Source: UBA668 sp963720695 (GTDB lineage Bacteria > Actinomycetota > Acidimicrobiia > Acidimicrobiales > Ilumatobacteraceae). Taken from it: a DNA stretch of 64,000 nucleotides. Made by a program: the position numbers and the translations under genes. Where the stretch lies: positions 248,001 through 312,000 of the forward strand of contig CAVRGG010000004.1 of NCBI GenBank assembly GCA_963720695.1. The letters run 5' to 3'. The notes beneath the pieces were generated by a model that searched no databases, was not told the origin of the DNA, and worked only from the letters and a program-made list of their open reading frames with translations. This document shows positions 9,273-18,228 of the stretch, piece after piece. Position 1 is the first letter of the stretch, and each line of letters starts with the position of its first letter.

Positions 9273-9755
9273 CTACCTCGTTCGATGCAGCTCACCCGTG
9301 AGGTGCAACTGGTGCGACTCCCCCACGGCGGCCATGTGCAACTCGTACTTGATCACTCCCCCGCGCAGTCGCAACGACCGGCTGACCGAGTCCACTCGCT
9401 TGGCCGTCGGGGTCAGACCGACCAGCGTCGAGTGGAACTCGAGGTCGAGCCCGCCGTCGACCACCGCAACGGTGCCTGCGTGCACCTCGGTGATCCCGGT
9501 CGGCGACACGATCACCCACTCCGGCGTGCCCTGTGACCAGCGCACGAATCCGGTCTCGGTGTGCATCGCCTGCTCGGTGTTGGGACGGTTGGTGCGTTGG
9601 AGATAGCCGAGGAACGGCTTCTCGCCGCCGTCGGTGAAGAGCACGTCCTCGTGATAGGTGAAGGTCTCGATGGTCGGATAGATGCCCGTGCCCAGCCCGG
9701 TCCAGCGGCCGACCATCAACGCCAGGGGGCCGATGCGATCGTCGAAGGTCGTCAT
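9273..9755 (-). CDS. nitrobindin-like haem-binding beta-barrel protein
   Basis: A 160-residue protein of the FABP-like/nitrobindin family (formerly DUF1794). The N-terminal signature GRWTGLGTGIYPTIETF matches the conserved GxWxGxGxGxYPTI turn, and the C-terminus LHLTGELHR carries the histidine that in mycobacterial and plant nitrobindins ligates ferric haem. The family converts peroxynitrite to nitrate or senses NO; that activity here is by family. The ATG at 9755 overlaps the stop of the upstream NTF2-like gene (ATGA, 9752-9755), so the two are coupled. Confidence 0.85.
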   Translation of the reverse strand: MTTFDDRIGPLALMVGRWTGLGTGIYPTIETFTYHEDVLFTDGGEKPFLGYLQRTNRPNTEQAMHTETGFVRWSQGTPEWVIVSPTGITEVHAGTVAVVDGGLDLEFHSTLVGLTPTAKRVDSVSRSLRLRGGVIKYELHMAAVGESHQLHLTGELHRTR

Positions 9756-10165
9756 CGCCGGCCACCCACCAGCTGCTCACGGATGGTCTGACGATCCCAG
9801 TAGACGCGCTCACGGACGATGCGGTCGCCGTCGAACTCGAAGATCGCGATCATCGGGCACTCGAAGCTGCGGCCGTCGGGACGGTTGACCGGCGTCCCAC
9901 GGAGGATGAACTCGGCGATCACCGCGTCGTCGGTGGTGTGGAGCGCGACCAGCTCGTTGCGTTGATCCGGTGTCGCCGCCCTGCTCGACCGGTAGTACTC
10001 GCGCACGGCTTCCTCCCCCTCGAACACGTCACCGGTCGGCACGAGCTCGTAGCGGGGATGGGCGAACGTGCCGATGGTGACGTCGAAATCGTGGGTGTTC
10101 TCCGACTCCATGTGCTCGCGCACGACGGCTTCTCGGGTTCGACGGAGTTCGTCGGTGATGCTCAT
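9752..10165 (-). CDS. NTF2-like / SnoaL-like polyketide cyclase family protein
   Basis: A 137-residue protein with the SnoaL-like cone fold pattern: an N-terminal helix, then GTFAHPRYELVPTGDVFEGEEAVREYY, reduced here to the key phrase VFEGEEAVREYY, followed by an antiparallel sheet ending in DGDRIVRERVYWDRQTI. The family includes cyclases, isomerases and many proteins of unknown substrate, so only the fold is claimed. It is the upstream partner of the nitrobindin-like gene and lies 42 bases downstream of the RNA ligase-like gene, probably in one operon. Confidence 0.8.
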   Translation of the reverse strand: MSITDELRRTREAVVREHMESENTHDFDVTIGTFAHPRYELVPTGDVFEGEEAVREYYRSSRAATPDQRNELVALHTTDDAVIAEFILRGTPVNRPDGRSFECPMIAIFEFDGDRIVRERVYWDRQTIREQLVGGRR

Positions 10166-10207
10166 TGCGGTCCTCGTGGAAGTGCAGTGGGGCCGACGGC
10201 CCGGTGG

Positions 10208-10769
10208 TCACCGTAGACGAGCCGAGCCGTCGACGGCAGCGCTGCAGTGATGCAGGAGCCATTGCCCGCCGTGGTCGCGCTCGTAGAGCCGGATCTGCCA
10301 CGCCACCGGCGCCGTGATGTCGACGGTTCGCGCCGCCAGGTCGGCGAGCCGGCGGTGGTCGGCAGCCGGGAACCCGTAGGCGAGGCTCAGGTGCAGATCG
10401 GACTTCACGCGGATGTCGTCGACGCGGGTCGATGAGCCGGCCACGGCGTCGGCGAAGCGTGTTCCGGTCTCGCGCAGCCAGGGCGAGGTCACCAGCAACG
10501 CGTGGAAGTCGTCGCGCAGCATCATCCGCTCGATCGTGACCGGAGGACCGCCCGCCCCCGCCCCCGCCCCCGGCGCCGGCTCTGCGTGCGCGGCGTAGAA
10601 CTCGGCGTGGTCCGGACTCGTCGTGGAAGAAGCCGGTCAGCGTCACGTGCGGCATGAACGCGTGGGCCTCGTTCCGGCCGCACAGATCCTCCGCGGCGCG
10701 GAAGTACTCGTCGAGCTGGTCGGCGAGCGCACCGACGGGACAGGCGTAGAGGATGAACTCGGTGATCAT
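10208..10769 (-). CDS. 2'-5' RNA ligase/cyclic phosphodiesterase-like protein, frameshifted
   Basis: Repaired length is 186 residues. The N-terminal part from the ATG at 10769 reads MITEFILYACPVG and contains the first HxT motif, HVTLTGFF. The C-terminal part contains the second His motif as HLSLAYGF (H-x-S). Two H-x-T/S motifs are the active-site signature of the 2H phosphoesterase superfamily. A +1 shift is needed near 10615-10622 (minus-strand context GAGTCCGGACC); dropping one base restores ESDHAEFYAAHAEPAPG, which continues into the second half. The start overlaps the GNAT stop (ATGA, 10766-10769). The surplus base is more likely an error than decay, because both halves keep their motifs. 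Confidence 0.7.
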
Positions 10770-11320
10770 CCGTCGCGCAGCCCGACGGCATCCGCCCGCC
10801 AGAACGCGTCGGGGTACACGAGCGCCCCGGTCATCCACGGCTCGTAGCCGGGCAGCGGCCGCACCATGAACGCGCGAGCGGGGATCCGCACCGACGGCGC
10901 CGTGAAGCCCAGGGTGCCGGCTTCGAGGAACCCGAACTGCGGGTAGTAGCTGGGATGGCCCTCGAGGAACACGAGCGGTTCGGAGCGCCGCTCGAGCACC
11001 TCGAAGCTGTCACGGATGAGGCGGCCGCCGATGCCGGAACGCTGCAGATCAGGGCGCACGCCGATCGGGCTGAGCAGCAGCACGTCGACCAGTCGGCCCG
11101 GTGCATCGAGGAACGCGTGGGAGTACAGCACGTGACCGACGATCTCGCCGGCGCGCTCGGCGACGAAGGACAGTTCGTCCTCCCAGCACCACGACGCTCG
11201 AAGGAGATCGAGCAACGGTCCGATCTGCGGGTCGCCGTCGAAGGCGTCGATCGACAGGGCGCGGACGGTGTCGAACTCGGCAGGGAGCATGGGGCGGACA
11301 ACGATGTCGTCGGAGGTCAC
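10766..11320 (-). CDS. GNAT family N-acetyltransferase
   Basis: A 184-residue acetyltransferase of the YhbS-like type. The acetyl-CoA pyrophosphate loop is GVRPDLQRSGIGGRLI, preceded by the strand VDVLLLSPI and followed by FLEGHPSYYPQFGF, the usual end of the GNAT fold in this subgroup. The acceptor substrate is unknown. The GTG at 11320 is the best start because the GNAT fold begins only a few residues later (VVRPMLPAEFD); no strong ribosome site is visible. It diverges from the FAD oxidoreductase gene and is the first gene of a minus-strand run leading to the nitrobindin-like gene. Confidence 0.82.
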   Translation of the reverse strand: MTSDDIVVRPMLPAEFDTVRALSIDAFDGDPQIGPLLDLLRASWCWEDELSFVAERAGEIVGHVLYSHAFLDAPGRLVDVLLLSPIGVRPDLQRSGIGGRLIRDSFEVLERRSEPLVFLEGHPSYYPQFGFLEAGTLGFTAPSVRIPARAFMVRPLPGYEPWMTGALVYPDAFWRADAVGLRDG

Positions 11321-11381
11321 CGGCCGAGCGTAGAGGTCGGCTCCGGGACGCACCGCATGAAATCCTCTACGGTTGCCGGCG

Positions 11382-12743
11382 ATGCAGATCACCGAACCGA
11401 GCCGGCAGATCGACGTGATCCACGAGACCGATGTCCTGGTGGTCGGGTCGGGGCCGGCGGGCCTCTCGGCGGCGCTCGCCGCCGCCCGCGCCGGTGTCGA
11501 GGTGTCCCTCGTCGAACGGTTCGGATGCTTCGGCGGCAACATCACCGCCGTCGGGGTGGAGGGCATGGCCTGGTACCGCCACGAGGCCACTGTCGAGGCG
11601 AACGGCCTGGCGCGCGAGTTCGAGGAGCGCGCGTACGCCATGGGCGCCGCTGTCCCGGAGAGCCAGTCGCAGTCGTACGAGATCGACGCGGAGGGCTTCA
11701 AGGTGGTGGCCGACGTCCTGGTGCAGGAGGCCGGCATCCACCCGATGCTGCACCGCACGTTCTCGATGCCGATCATGGACGGCGACCGGGTCATCGGCGT
11801 CATCACCGAATCCAAGGCCGGCCGCGAGGCGATCCTCGCTCGGCGCGTCATCGATGCGTCGGGCGATGCGGACGTCGCCCATCGTGCCGGCGCGGTGACC
11901 CACCTCGCACCGAAGGAGCAGCTGATGGCCGCGTCGGTGATGTTCCATCTCGCCGGCGTCGACAAGTCGGCGTTCCTGCGAGGCGTGCGCGACGACCCGC
12001 AGACGTACCGCGACTGGGCGGGCAACGGCGAGTGGGACATCGAGACCTCCGGCAAGGAGGACGACATGTACTCACCGTTCCTCCACAAGCCGTTCGCGAA
12101 GGCACTGGCGGACGGGATCATCCCCGCCGACCTGACGACGATCGCCGGCACCTGGGGGGCGATCCACGACTCGGGCGAACTGACGTACATGAACCTCGTC
12201 CACCTGGCCGGTCTCGACGGCACCGATCCCGACGACCTCACGATCGGCGAGATGGAGGGTCGGCGGCAGGCCATGCACGCGCTCGCCGCACTCCGTCACT
12301 CGACGCCGGGTTGCGAGCACGCACGACTGCGCAACTTCGGCATGACCCTCGGCGTGCGCGACACCCGCAAGATCGACGCCGTCTACAACATGACCGAGCA
12401 CGACGTGCGCGAGCAGGGTCGCTTCGAGGACAGCATCGGCATCTTCCCCGAGTTCATCGACGGGTACGGGATCCTGATCCTTCCGACCACTGGCCGCTAC
12501 TTCCAACTCCCGATCCGCAACCTGCTGCCCAAGGGCGTCCGCAACCTGATCGTCGCCGGCCGTTCCTGCGGAGGTGATCGGGTGTCCCACGCATCGACGC
12601 GCAACATGGCCTGCTGCGCGGTCCTCGGGCAGGGTGCCGGTGTGGCGGCGGCGCGGTCGTTGCACGACGGGCGCGACGTCGAGGACGTGGACATCACGTC
12701 GGTGCAGCAGGAGTTGGAACGTCAGGGCGTGCGACTGCACTGA
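11382..12743 (+). CDS. FAD-dependent oxidoreductase (FAD_oxidored family)
   Basis: A 453-residue flavoprotein with the Rossmann motif DVLVVGSGPAGLSAALAAA near residue 18 and the phrase RFGCFGGNITAVGVEGMAW, which is typical of PF12831 proteins in which a Cys/Gly-rich turn follows the flavin site. The C-terminal region has the second flavin segment NLIVAGRSCGGDRVSHAS and ends in a conserved NMACCAVLGQGAG. The substrate is unknown. The ATG at 11382 is favoured over a TTG at 11373. The gene stands alone on the plus strand and meets the acyl-CoA dehydrogenase gene tail-to-tail across a palindromic repeat. Confidence 0.85.
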   Translation: MQITEPSRQIDVIHETDVLVVGSGPAGLSAALAAARAGVEVSLVERFGCFGGNITAVGVEGMAWYRHEATVEANGLAREFEERAYAMGAAVPESQSQSYEIDAEGFKVVADVLVQEAGIHPMLHRTFSMPIMDGDRVIGVITESKAGREAILARRVIDASGDADVAHRAGAVTHLAPKEQLMAASVMFHLAGVDKSAFLRGVRDDPQTYRDWAGNGEWDIETSGKEDDMYSPFLHKPFAKALADGIIPADLTTIAGTWGAIHDSGELTYMNLVHLAGLDGTDPDDLTIGEMEGRRQAMHALAALRHSTPGCEHARLRNFGMTLGVRDTRKIDAVYNMTEHDVREQGRFEDSIGIFPEFIDGYGILILPTTGRYFQLPIRNLLPKGVRNLIVAGRSCGGDRVSHASTRNMACCAVLGQGAGVAAARSLHDGRDVEDVDITSVQQELERQGVRLH

Positions 12744-12772
12744 CGCCCCGGCGCCGAACCGTGGCCGACCGG

Positions 12773-12853
12773 CTTCTGGTCCGGATCATTTCCGGCTTGC
12801 GGGAAGGATCCTGACCGGAAGCGGCCGCGGGAAGAATCCTGACCAGAATCCGA
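12773..12853. repeat. palindromic intergenic repeat, copy A
   Basis: This 81-base segment fills the gap between two convergent genes. It starts CTTCTGGTCCGGATCATTTCC and contains two right-hand arms, GGGAAGGATCCTGACCGGAAG and GGGAAGAATCCTGACCAGAA. It is an imperfect, partly duplicated version of the elements at 43566-43620 and 48988-49067. It can fold into a long hairpin on either strand and may serve as a bidirectional terminator. Confidence 0.75.
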
Positions 12854-14173
12854 TCAGGGGCCGGTGAAGACTCGACCCTTGGCGACGTGGTCGGCGTCGA
12901 GGCCGGCGCGCCGGTCCGACTCGCGGTTCTTGACCTCGGCGCGGGCGACCACCTGGTGGTGCACCTCGTCGGGTCCGTCGGCGAGGCGCAGCGTGCGCTG
13001 GCTGTGGTACATGTCGGCGAGCGGGAACCACTGCGAGATGCCGGCGGCACCGTGCATCTGGATGACCTCGTCGATGATGTCGCAGCACTTCTCGGGCACC
13101 ATCGCCTTGACCGCGCTCACCCAGACGCGGGCCTCGGCGTTGCCGAGGGTGTCCATCGCCTTCGCGCCGCGCAGGACCATGAGGCGCATTGCCTCCACCT
13201 CGATCCGGGCCCGCGACAGCACCTCCATGTTCTTGCCGAGGTTGATCAGCTTCTTGCCGAAGCCCTCACGGGACACACCACGGTCGACGGCCATCTCGAT
13301 GGCCCGCTCGGCGACACCGATGGAGCGCATGCAGTGGTGGATGCGGCCGGGCCCGAGGCGCAGCTGCGAGATCTCGAAGCCCTTGCCCTCACCCCACAGG
13401 ACGTTCGACTTCGGCACGCGCACGTCGTGGAAGCGGATGTGCATGTGACCGTGCGGCGCGTCGTCGGAGCCGAAGACCTGCATCGGCTCGACGATCTCGA
13501 CACCGGGCGTGTCCTTCGGGACCAGGATCTGCGACTGCTGCTTGTAGGTGTCGGCATCGGGGTTGGTGCGGACCATGACGATCATGATCTTGCAGCGGGG
13601 GTCGCCGGCGCCGGAGGCATAGAACTTCTCGCCGTTGATCACCCATTCCTCGCCGTCGAGGACGGCTGTGGTCTGGATCTGCTTGGCGTCCGAGCTCATC
13701 ACGCCCGGCTCGGTCATCACGTAGGCGGAGCGGATCTCACCGTTCAACAGCGGTTCGAGCCACTGCGCCTTCTGTTCGGGCGTGCCGACCCGCTCGAGCA
13801 CCTCCATGTTGCCGGTGTCGGGTGCAGAGCAATTGAGGCACTCCGAGGCGAGCCGGTTCCTGCCGAGCTCTGCCGCGATGTAGGCGTAGTCGAGGTTGCT
13901 CAGACCTTCCCCGGTCTCGGCGTTGGGCAGGAAGAAGTTCCACAGTCCCTGTGACTTGGCCTTCGCCTTCACCGTGTCGAGCAGCTCGAGCTGGCCCGGC
14001 GCCCAGCTCCAGCGATCGGCCCGCCCTTCGCCCAGCCGGTGGAACTCCTCGGTGATCGGGTCGACCTCGTCGCGGATGAAGGCCTTGACCGCCTCGTACA
14101 GCGGTCGGACTCCCTCCGACATCCGCAGGTCGAAGTCGTCCATGCTCGCACTCTTCAGCGCACCACCGGTCAT
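12854..14173 (-). CDS. acyl-CoA dehydrogenase (ACAD10/11-like)
   Basis: A 439-residue flavoenzyme for alpha,beta-oxidation of acyl-CoAs. The FAD/substrate segment reads AYVMTEPGVMSSDAKQIQT, and the C-terminal helical domain ends in IQMHGAAGISQWFPLADMY, RTLRLADGPDEVH. Replacement of the usual GG in the QxxGGxGxS motif by HGAAG, together with length, resembles the ACAD10/11 branch that handles 4-hydroxy or branched acyl-CoAs; this sub-assignment is tentative. The ATG at 14173 has AGGAGG seven bases before it. It is downstream (87 bases) of the SDR gene in the same direction. Confidence 0.9.
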   Translation of the reverse strand: MTGGALKSASMDDFDLRMSEGVRPLYEAVKAFIRDEVDPITEEFHRLGEGRADRWSWAPGQLELLDTVKAKAKSQGLWNFFLPNAETGEGLSNLDYAYIAAELGRNRLASECLNCSAPDTGNMEVLERVGTPEQKAQWLEPLLNGEIRSAYVMTEPGVMSSDAKQIQTTAVLDGEEWVINGEKFYASGAGDPRCKIMIVMVRTNPDADTYKQQSQILVPKDTPGVEIVEPMQVFGSDDAPHGHMHIRFHDVRVPKSNVLWGEGKGFEISQLRLGPGRIHHCMRSIGVAERAIEMAVDRGVSREGFGKKLINLGKNMEVLSRARIEVEAMRLMVLRGAKAMDTLGNAEARVWVSAVKAMVPEKCCDIIDEVIQMHGAAGISQWFPLADMYHSQRTLRLADGPDEVHHQVVARAEVKNRESDRRAGLDADHVAKGRVFTGP

Positions 14174-14260
14174 GAGAGGTCCTCCTGTTGCCCAACGTCT
14201 GGCGTCGGTTGGACCGTAGCCGCGTCGCCGCGGTGGGTCACGACCCGAGAACGGCCGCCC

Positions 14261-15029
14261 TCAGAGGTGGTAGGCCTCGGTGTGGCCGTCGATACCGATC
14301 GCCTGGCCGGAGATCATCGACGACGCAGGCGAGGCAAGGAACAGGCACAGCTCGGCGATCTCACGCGGCTCGACGAACCGCTTGATGGACTGTCCACCGA
14401 GGTACTCGGCCTGCACGACCGCAGCGTCGACACCTCTCGTCGTCGCCTCGGCGGCGATCACGGCGTCCATGCGCGCCCCCGCGACCGAGCCGGGGCAGAT
14501 CGCGTTGCAGCGCACGCCGTGCGGCCCGAGCTCCACGGCGAGCGATTTGGTGAGCCCGATCACGGCCCACTTGGCCGCCGCGTACGGCGTGCGCATGCCG
14601 TAGCCGTACACACCGGCCATCGACGACATGTTGATGATCGAGCCACTCCCCTGCGCCTTCATCACCGGCGCCACGCGGCGCGCGGTGAGGTACTGCGTGT
14701 CGAGTCCGACGGCGAGACAGGACCGCCATTCGTCCGGTGTCACGTCCTCGACGAAGGCAGTGGGACCCTTCGTGCCCGCGTTGTTGACGAGCACATCGAC
14801 GCCACCGAGCTCGTCGATCGCGGACACCAGCCACGCATCGACCGCCTCACCATCGGTCAGATCGACACGCGGTCGCGGTGATCGACGGCGACGACGCACG
14901 GCATGACGCCAGTGCCTCCTCGTCGACATCGCACAGATGCACCCGCGCACCCTGGGCCACGAACGCGTCGACCACGACCCGGCCGATGCCGCCGGCCGCG
15001 GCGGTGATGACCACCCGCTGACCGGTCAC
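14261..15029 (-). CDS. SDR family NAD(P)-dependent oxidoreductase, frameshifted
   Basis: Repaired, a 255-residue short-chain dehydrogenase. The N-terminal cofactor motif is TAAAGGIGR, then VDVLVNNAG, catalytic Ser in INMSSMAG, YxxxK as YAAAKWAVIG, and a C-terminal GQAIGIDGHTEAYHL. A +1 shift near 14866-14870 separates the two parts; deleting one base gives SITATAVDLTDGEAVDAW. The GTG at 15029 overlaps the EthD-domain stop by four bases (GTGA). Because every catalytic residue is kept, the surplus base is likely a sequence error. The substrate is unknown; the neighbours (EthD, amino acid synthesis family) suggest a small catabolic operon. Confidence 0.82.
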
Positions 15030-15367
15030 TGTCCGGGCTCCGCCGCAGTGCCGACGACGACGTGCTCGCCGACGAACATCCGGACACGGTCGCGAACGTG
15101 GGCCATCGAGTCCGCCGCGACCTGACGCCCGATCTCGGTGGCATACGCCGCGTCGAAGGCGGCCCGGTCGTCGAACCAGAGCTCTGACACCCCGTCGACG
15201 TCGTCGGGGTTCCCGGTGCCACGGTCCTCACCGAGGTTGAAGACGAGCCGGCGCACGCCAGGGAGACGGGCGGCGAGCGGCGCATGCTCCTCGAGCCACC
15301 AGGTGCGGAACTCGTCGTGCGTCATGTCGTCGCGGCGCCGGAGGAGGATGATCGCCTTGAAGGTCAT
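15026..15367 (-). CDS. EthD domain-containing protein
   Basis: A 113-residue ferredoxin-like (dimeric alpha/beta barrel) protein. The start MTFKAIILLRRRDDMTHDEFRTWW, abbreviated to RRRDDMTHDEFRTWWLEEH, is the usual EthD opening, and the C-terminal FDDRAAFDAAYAT is also typical. EthD proteins are small accessory or lyase/isomerase-type proteins in degradation operons; the exact role is not known here. It overlaps both neighbours by four bases (15026-15029 and 15364-15367), so it is part of a tight operon. Confidence 0.82.
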   Translation of the reverse strand: MTFKAIILLRRRDDMTHDEFRTWWLEEHAPLAARLPGVRRLVFNLGEDRGTGNPDDVDGVSELWFDDRAAFDAAYATEIGRQVAADSMAHVRDRVRMFVGEHVVVGTAAEPGQ

Positions 15368-15915
15368 CCCTTGGCTCCGATCCGGTGCAGGGGTCGACCG
15401 CCCACCCCGAGTCCGAGCACTGCCATGACCTCGCCGTGGCCCGGCGCGTCGTCGACCGAGATCGCGATGGCGTCCATGTCGTCGAAGGCCCAGATGTCGT
15501 CGCAGTTGGTCAACGGCACGGTGACTCGCGTGCCGGGCCCGCCCATCAGCTTCGTCGACGGGATGATCGCCGGACCTCGGCCCAACGCGGCACGGATGGG
15601 CGCTCCGAAGCGCGGATGGATGAGCGCCGCCGCGTGCTCGATCTCCCCACCACCACCCACCACGGCCGCCTTCCCGTAGGAGCTCACGTCGGCCGCCGGG
15701 ACGCCGAGGGCCGCGAGCGCCTCGACGACCAGGAGCTCGCCCAGCCCCGCGCCCAGCGCCACCAGTTCGTCGAGATCCTCGACGAACCGGTCGGCACAGG
15801 GGTTGACCATGATGACAGCGGTGGCGACCTTGCGATGCAGCCCGGCGACGGGACGCCCCGCCTCGTTCCGGACCGTCTCGACGACGGAGACCACCTTGCG
15901 TACTTGGAGTTCCAC
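15364..15915 (-). CDS. amino acid synthesis family protein (DUF1185-like)
   Basis: A 183-residue protein with VRKVVSVVETVRNEAG at the N-terminus, AVIMVNPCADRFVEDLDEL, SYGKAAVVGGGGEIEHAAALIHP and STKLMGGPGTRVTVPL. This set of phrases matches the so-called amino acid synthesis family PF06684, whose members are common next to dehydrogenases and aminotransferases and lack a proven activity. The GTG at 15915 is chosen because the conserved part starts at once. The stop overlaps the EthD start. Confidence 0.75.
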   Translation of the reverse strand: MELQVRKVVSVVETVRNEAGRPVAGLHRKVATAVIMVNPCADRFVEDLDELVALGAGLGELLVVEALAALGVPAADVSSYGKAAVVGGGGEIEHAAALIHPRFGAPIRAALGRGPAIIPSTKLMGGPGTRVTVPLTNCDDIWAFDDMDAIAISVDDAPGHGEVMAVLGLGVGGRPLHRIGAKG

Positions 15916-15947
15916 GCCAGCGAACGTAGCCGAGTCACACCTGACCG

Positions 15948-16715
15948 TCAGAGGAGGCGGACGAGTGCCGTGAGGCCGACGGCGACGATCAGGGCACGCA
16001 GCCACCTGGGGTCCAGCCGACGGCCGAACTTCGCGCCGAGCTGGCCGCCGATGGTGGAGCCGACGGCGATCACCCCGACCACCTTCCAGTCGATCTCGGT
16101 GCTCAGCACGAACACGATCGACGCGACGGCGTTGACGCTCAGCGCCAGCACGTTCTTGGCGGCGTTCAGGCGCTGCAGGTCGTCGTCGAGGAAGATCCCC
16201 AGCACGGCGATGAGGATGATCCCCTGCGCGGCGCCGAAGTAGCCGCCGTACACCCCGGTGGCACAGACGATCGCCAGGAGACCCGGTGTGACGTCACCGT
16301 GGCTCCCCCCACCTCGTTGCCGCCGAGCGGCGACTCGGCGTGACACCGTCGGTTGCAGGATCACGAGGACCAACGCGATCGCGATCAGCACGATCACGAC
16401 GCGCTTGAACACGCCCGGCGGCAGGACCAGCAACAGCGTCGATCCGGTCAGGCCCCCGAGGACCGATGCGGGCACCAGCTTCTGCAACCGGGATCGCTGT
16501 CCGGCCAGCTCTCGGCGGTAGCCGTAGGCGCCCGACATCGACCCCGGCACGAGTCCGATGTTGTTCGACACATTGGCCAGCAGTGGCGGGTAGCCGAGCG
16601 CGACCAGCGTGGGGAAGGTGATGAGCGATCCGGATCCGACGACGGTGTTGATGGTGCCGGCGCCGATACCGGCGAGGAGGATGGCGACGAAGTGCGCGAA
16701 GGACATCGCCATCAC
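15948..16715 (-). CDS. TauE/SafE-type sulfite/organosulfur exporter family protein
   Basis: A 255-residue integral membrane protein with about eight helices. The signature GIGAGTINTVVGSGSLITFPTL occupies helices 1-2 (key part GTINTVVGSGSL), and the repeated GGYFGAAQGIILIAVLG marks the second half; both are typical of TauE/SafE/TSUP permeases. The family exports anions such as sulfite, sulfoacetate or other organic acids. The GTG at 16715 overlaps the stop of the upstream membrane protein gene (GTGA, 16712-16715); an ATG at 16712 is an alternative. The substrate is not readable from sequence. Confidence 0.88.
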   Translation of the reverse strand: MMAMSFAHFVAILLAGIGAGTINTVVGSGSLITFPTLVALGYPPLLANVSNNIGLVPGSMSGAYGYRRELAGQRSRLQKLVPASVLGGLTGSTLLLVLPPGVFKRVVIVLIAIALVLVILQPTVSRRVAARRQRGGGSHGDVTPGLLAIVCATGVYGGYFGAAQGIILIAVLGIFLDDDLQRLNAAKNVLALSVNAVASIVFVLSTEIDWKVVGVIAVGSTIGGQLGAKFGRRLDPRWLRALIVAVGLTALVRLL

Positions 16716-18211
16716 CCGACCGGCGACGTCCGACGGTCGGACCACCAACGAACCGTGCGGATGGCGAGCGCGGCGTAGATGATCGGGTCGACGCCGATTC
16801 GGAAGCGCGCCTGCTCGCCCAGCTCGAACAGAACGGACACCGCACACGTGAACAGGTAGACGAACCCGACGAGCAGACCGAGCAGGTCCACTCGATCGAT
16901 CGTGCGACGACGACGCCACCGTCCGAGTGAGCCCACGAGCCACACGACGAGGGCCGCGAACGCCACGATCGGCGCGATGGACAACGGTCGGTTCACGAGG
17001 GAGGCGTAGAACCTCGAGTTCCACCCACTCGTGTCGACGTGAAGGATCGGCAGCGAGGCACTCGCGCCGACGGCCATCCACCGATCGGCAGGACTGGAGG
17101 TCGACGGGTACTCGGTGAACCAGGCGCGCAACGACGCCACCCGAGCGTGGAGCCAGATCCCCGGGCGCGCCATGATCAGCGAACGCGCATCCCGCCCAGC
17201 CTGGTCGAAGACGTCGACGAAGCAGCGGTAGTTGTAGTTCGGGACGGAGATCTCCGACCCGTCGAACGGCGACACCATCGTCTCGGCGGCGTACTCGGCG
17301 TCGAGCAGGCTGCGCCCAGATGCGTCACACGGCGGCATCGAGGCCCGGTAGTACCGGTAGGCGCTGAACGGCGGCACCGTTGCGACATCGGAGATCTCGC
17401 CGTTCGCCGCAAGGCGATCGAGATCATCCTGCGGCACTGCCAGTTGCACGGACCGAAGCAGGTTCATGCCCTCCCAGGAGGCGAGCGACGGGGAATCGAC
17501 GAGCGCCATGTTCTTCGCGACGAGCACGACGACGATCAGCATCGGCACGCCGACGATGGCGCCGATCGTCCGGTACGGCACCCGACGGCGGGCCATCCAC
17601 GCGAATCCGAGCAGCACACCGACGAGCCAGATCGGGTGGTACAGCGAGCGTGTGAGCACGAGCATCGTCACGATGGCGGACGCCCGCAGGAGACCCGTTC
17701 GATCCAGACGGCCATCCCTGCCGAGAACGACGTTGATCGCTGCCAGCAGCAAGAGCGCACACGGCAGTTCGTAGCGAAGCGCGAAGACGTCGTGGAACGT
17801 GCTGGGCAACAACCCGACCCCGAGCCCGACGCAGAACGACGCGCGATCGGAGAGTCCGCACAGCAACGCGAGGCGGGCGACGAGGACAGCGATCCCGACG
17901 CCGATGCACACCATCAGCATCTGCAGCGAGAGTCCGTCGGGGAACGGGGACCACCGTGCGGTCAGTCCGATGGCAAGGTTCCAGACCGGCGGCTGCACGT
18001 GCACCAGCAGCGACGTTCGGATCGGTCGCGCCGACAGCAGGTCGTACGGGGCGATCTGCCACCCACCGTGCGCGAACGCAGTACTGAATCGCTGGCCGGC
18101 GATGACGAAACCGAGGTAGACCACCAACCACGCTCCGGCGACCCGGCCGTACACCGCGGCGGCCGGACGCTCCAGCGCGGCTCGCACTCCGTTCGTCAGC
18201 CGTCGCCACAT
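16712..18211 (-). CDS. polytopic membrane protein of unknown function
   Basis: A 499-residue protein with about ten hydrophobic helices and one large non-membrane part at about residues 265-375, which contains the paired aromatic phrases PNYNYRCFVDVFDQAG and SAYRYYRASMPP. The layout (helices, one extracytoplasmic domain, helices) resembles polytopic lipid-linked glycosyltransferases, but I see no DxD/DE motif after helix 1, so I do not claim that function. It sits between the acyl-CoA synthetase (17-base gap) and the TauE gene (4-base overlap), so it is co-transcribed. Confidence 0.7.
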   Translation of the reverse strand: MWRRLTNGVRAALERPAAAVYGRVAGAWLVVYLGFVIAGQRFSTAFAHGGWQIAPYDLLSARPIRTSLLVHVQPPVWNLAIGLTARWSPFPDGLSLQMLMVCIGVGIAVLVARLALLCGLSDRASFCVGLGVGLLPSTFHDVFALRYELPCALLLLAAINVVLGRDGRLDRTGLLRASAIVTMLVLTRSLYHPIWLVGVLLGFAWMARRRVPYRTIGAIVGVPMLIVVVLVAKNMALVDSPSLASWEGMNLLRSVQLAVPQDDLDRLAANGEISDVATVPPFSAYRYYRASMPPCDASGRSLLDAEYAAETMVSPFDGSEISVPNYNYRCFVDVFDQAGRDARSLIMARPGIWLHARVASLRAWFTEYPSTSSPADRWMAVGASASLPILHVDTSGWNSRFYASLVNRPLSIAPIVAFAALVVWLVGSLGRWRRRRTIDRVDLLGLLVGFVYLFTCAVSVLFELGEQARFRIGVDPIIYAALAIRTVRWWSDRRTSPVG

Positions 18212-18228
18212 TCGGCCGAGGCTACTGA

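Noticed and set aside
6039..9536. Very long open frame (over 1100 codons) running across the GGDEF-EAL end and antisense to the SPFH gene
   Set aside because: It is a shadow of the SPFH gene caused by high GC at third codon positions; its protein is His/Arg/Asp-rich with no known domain.
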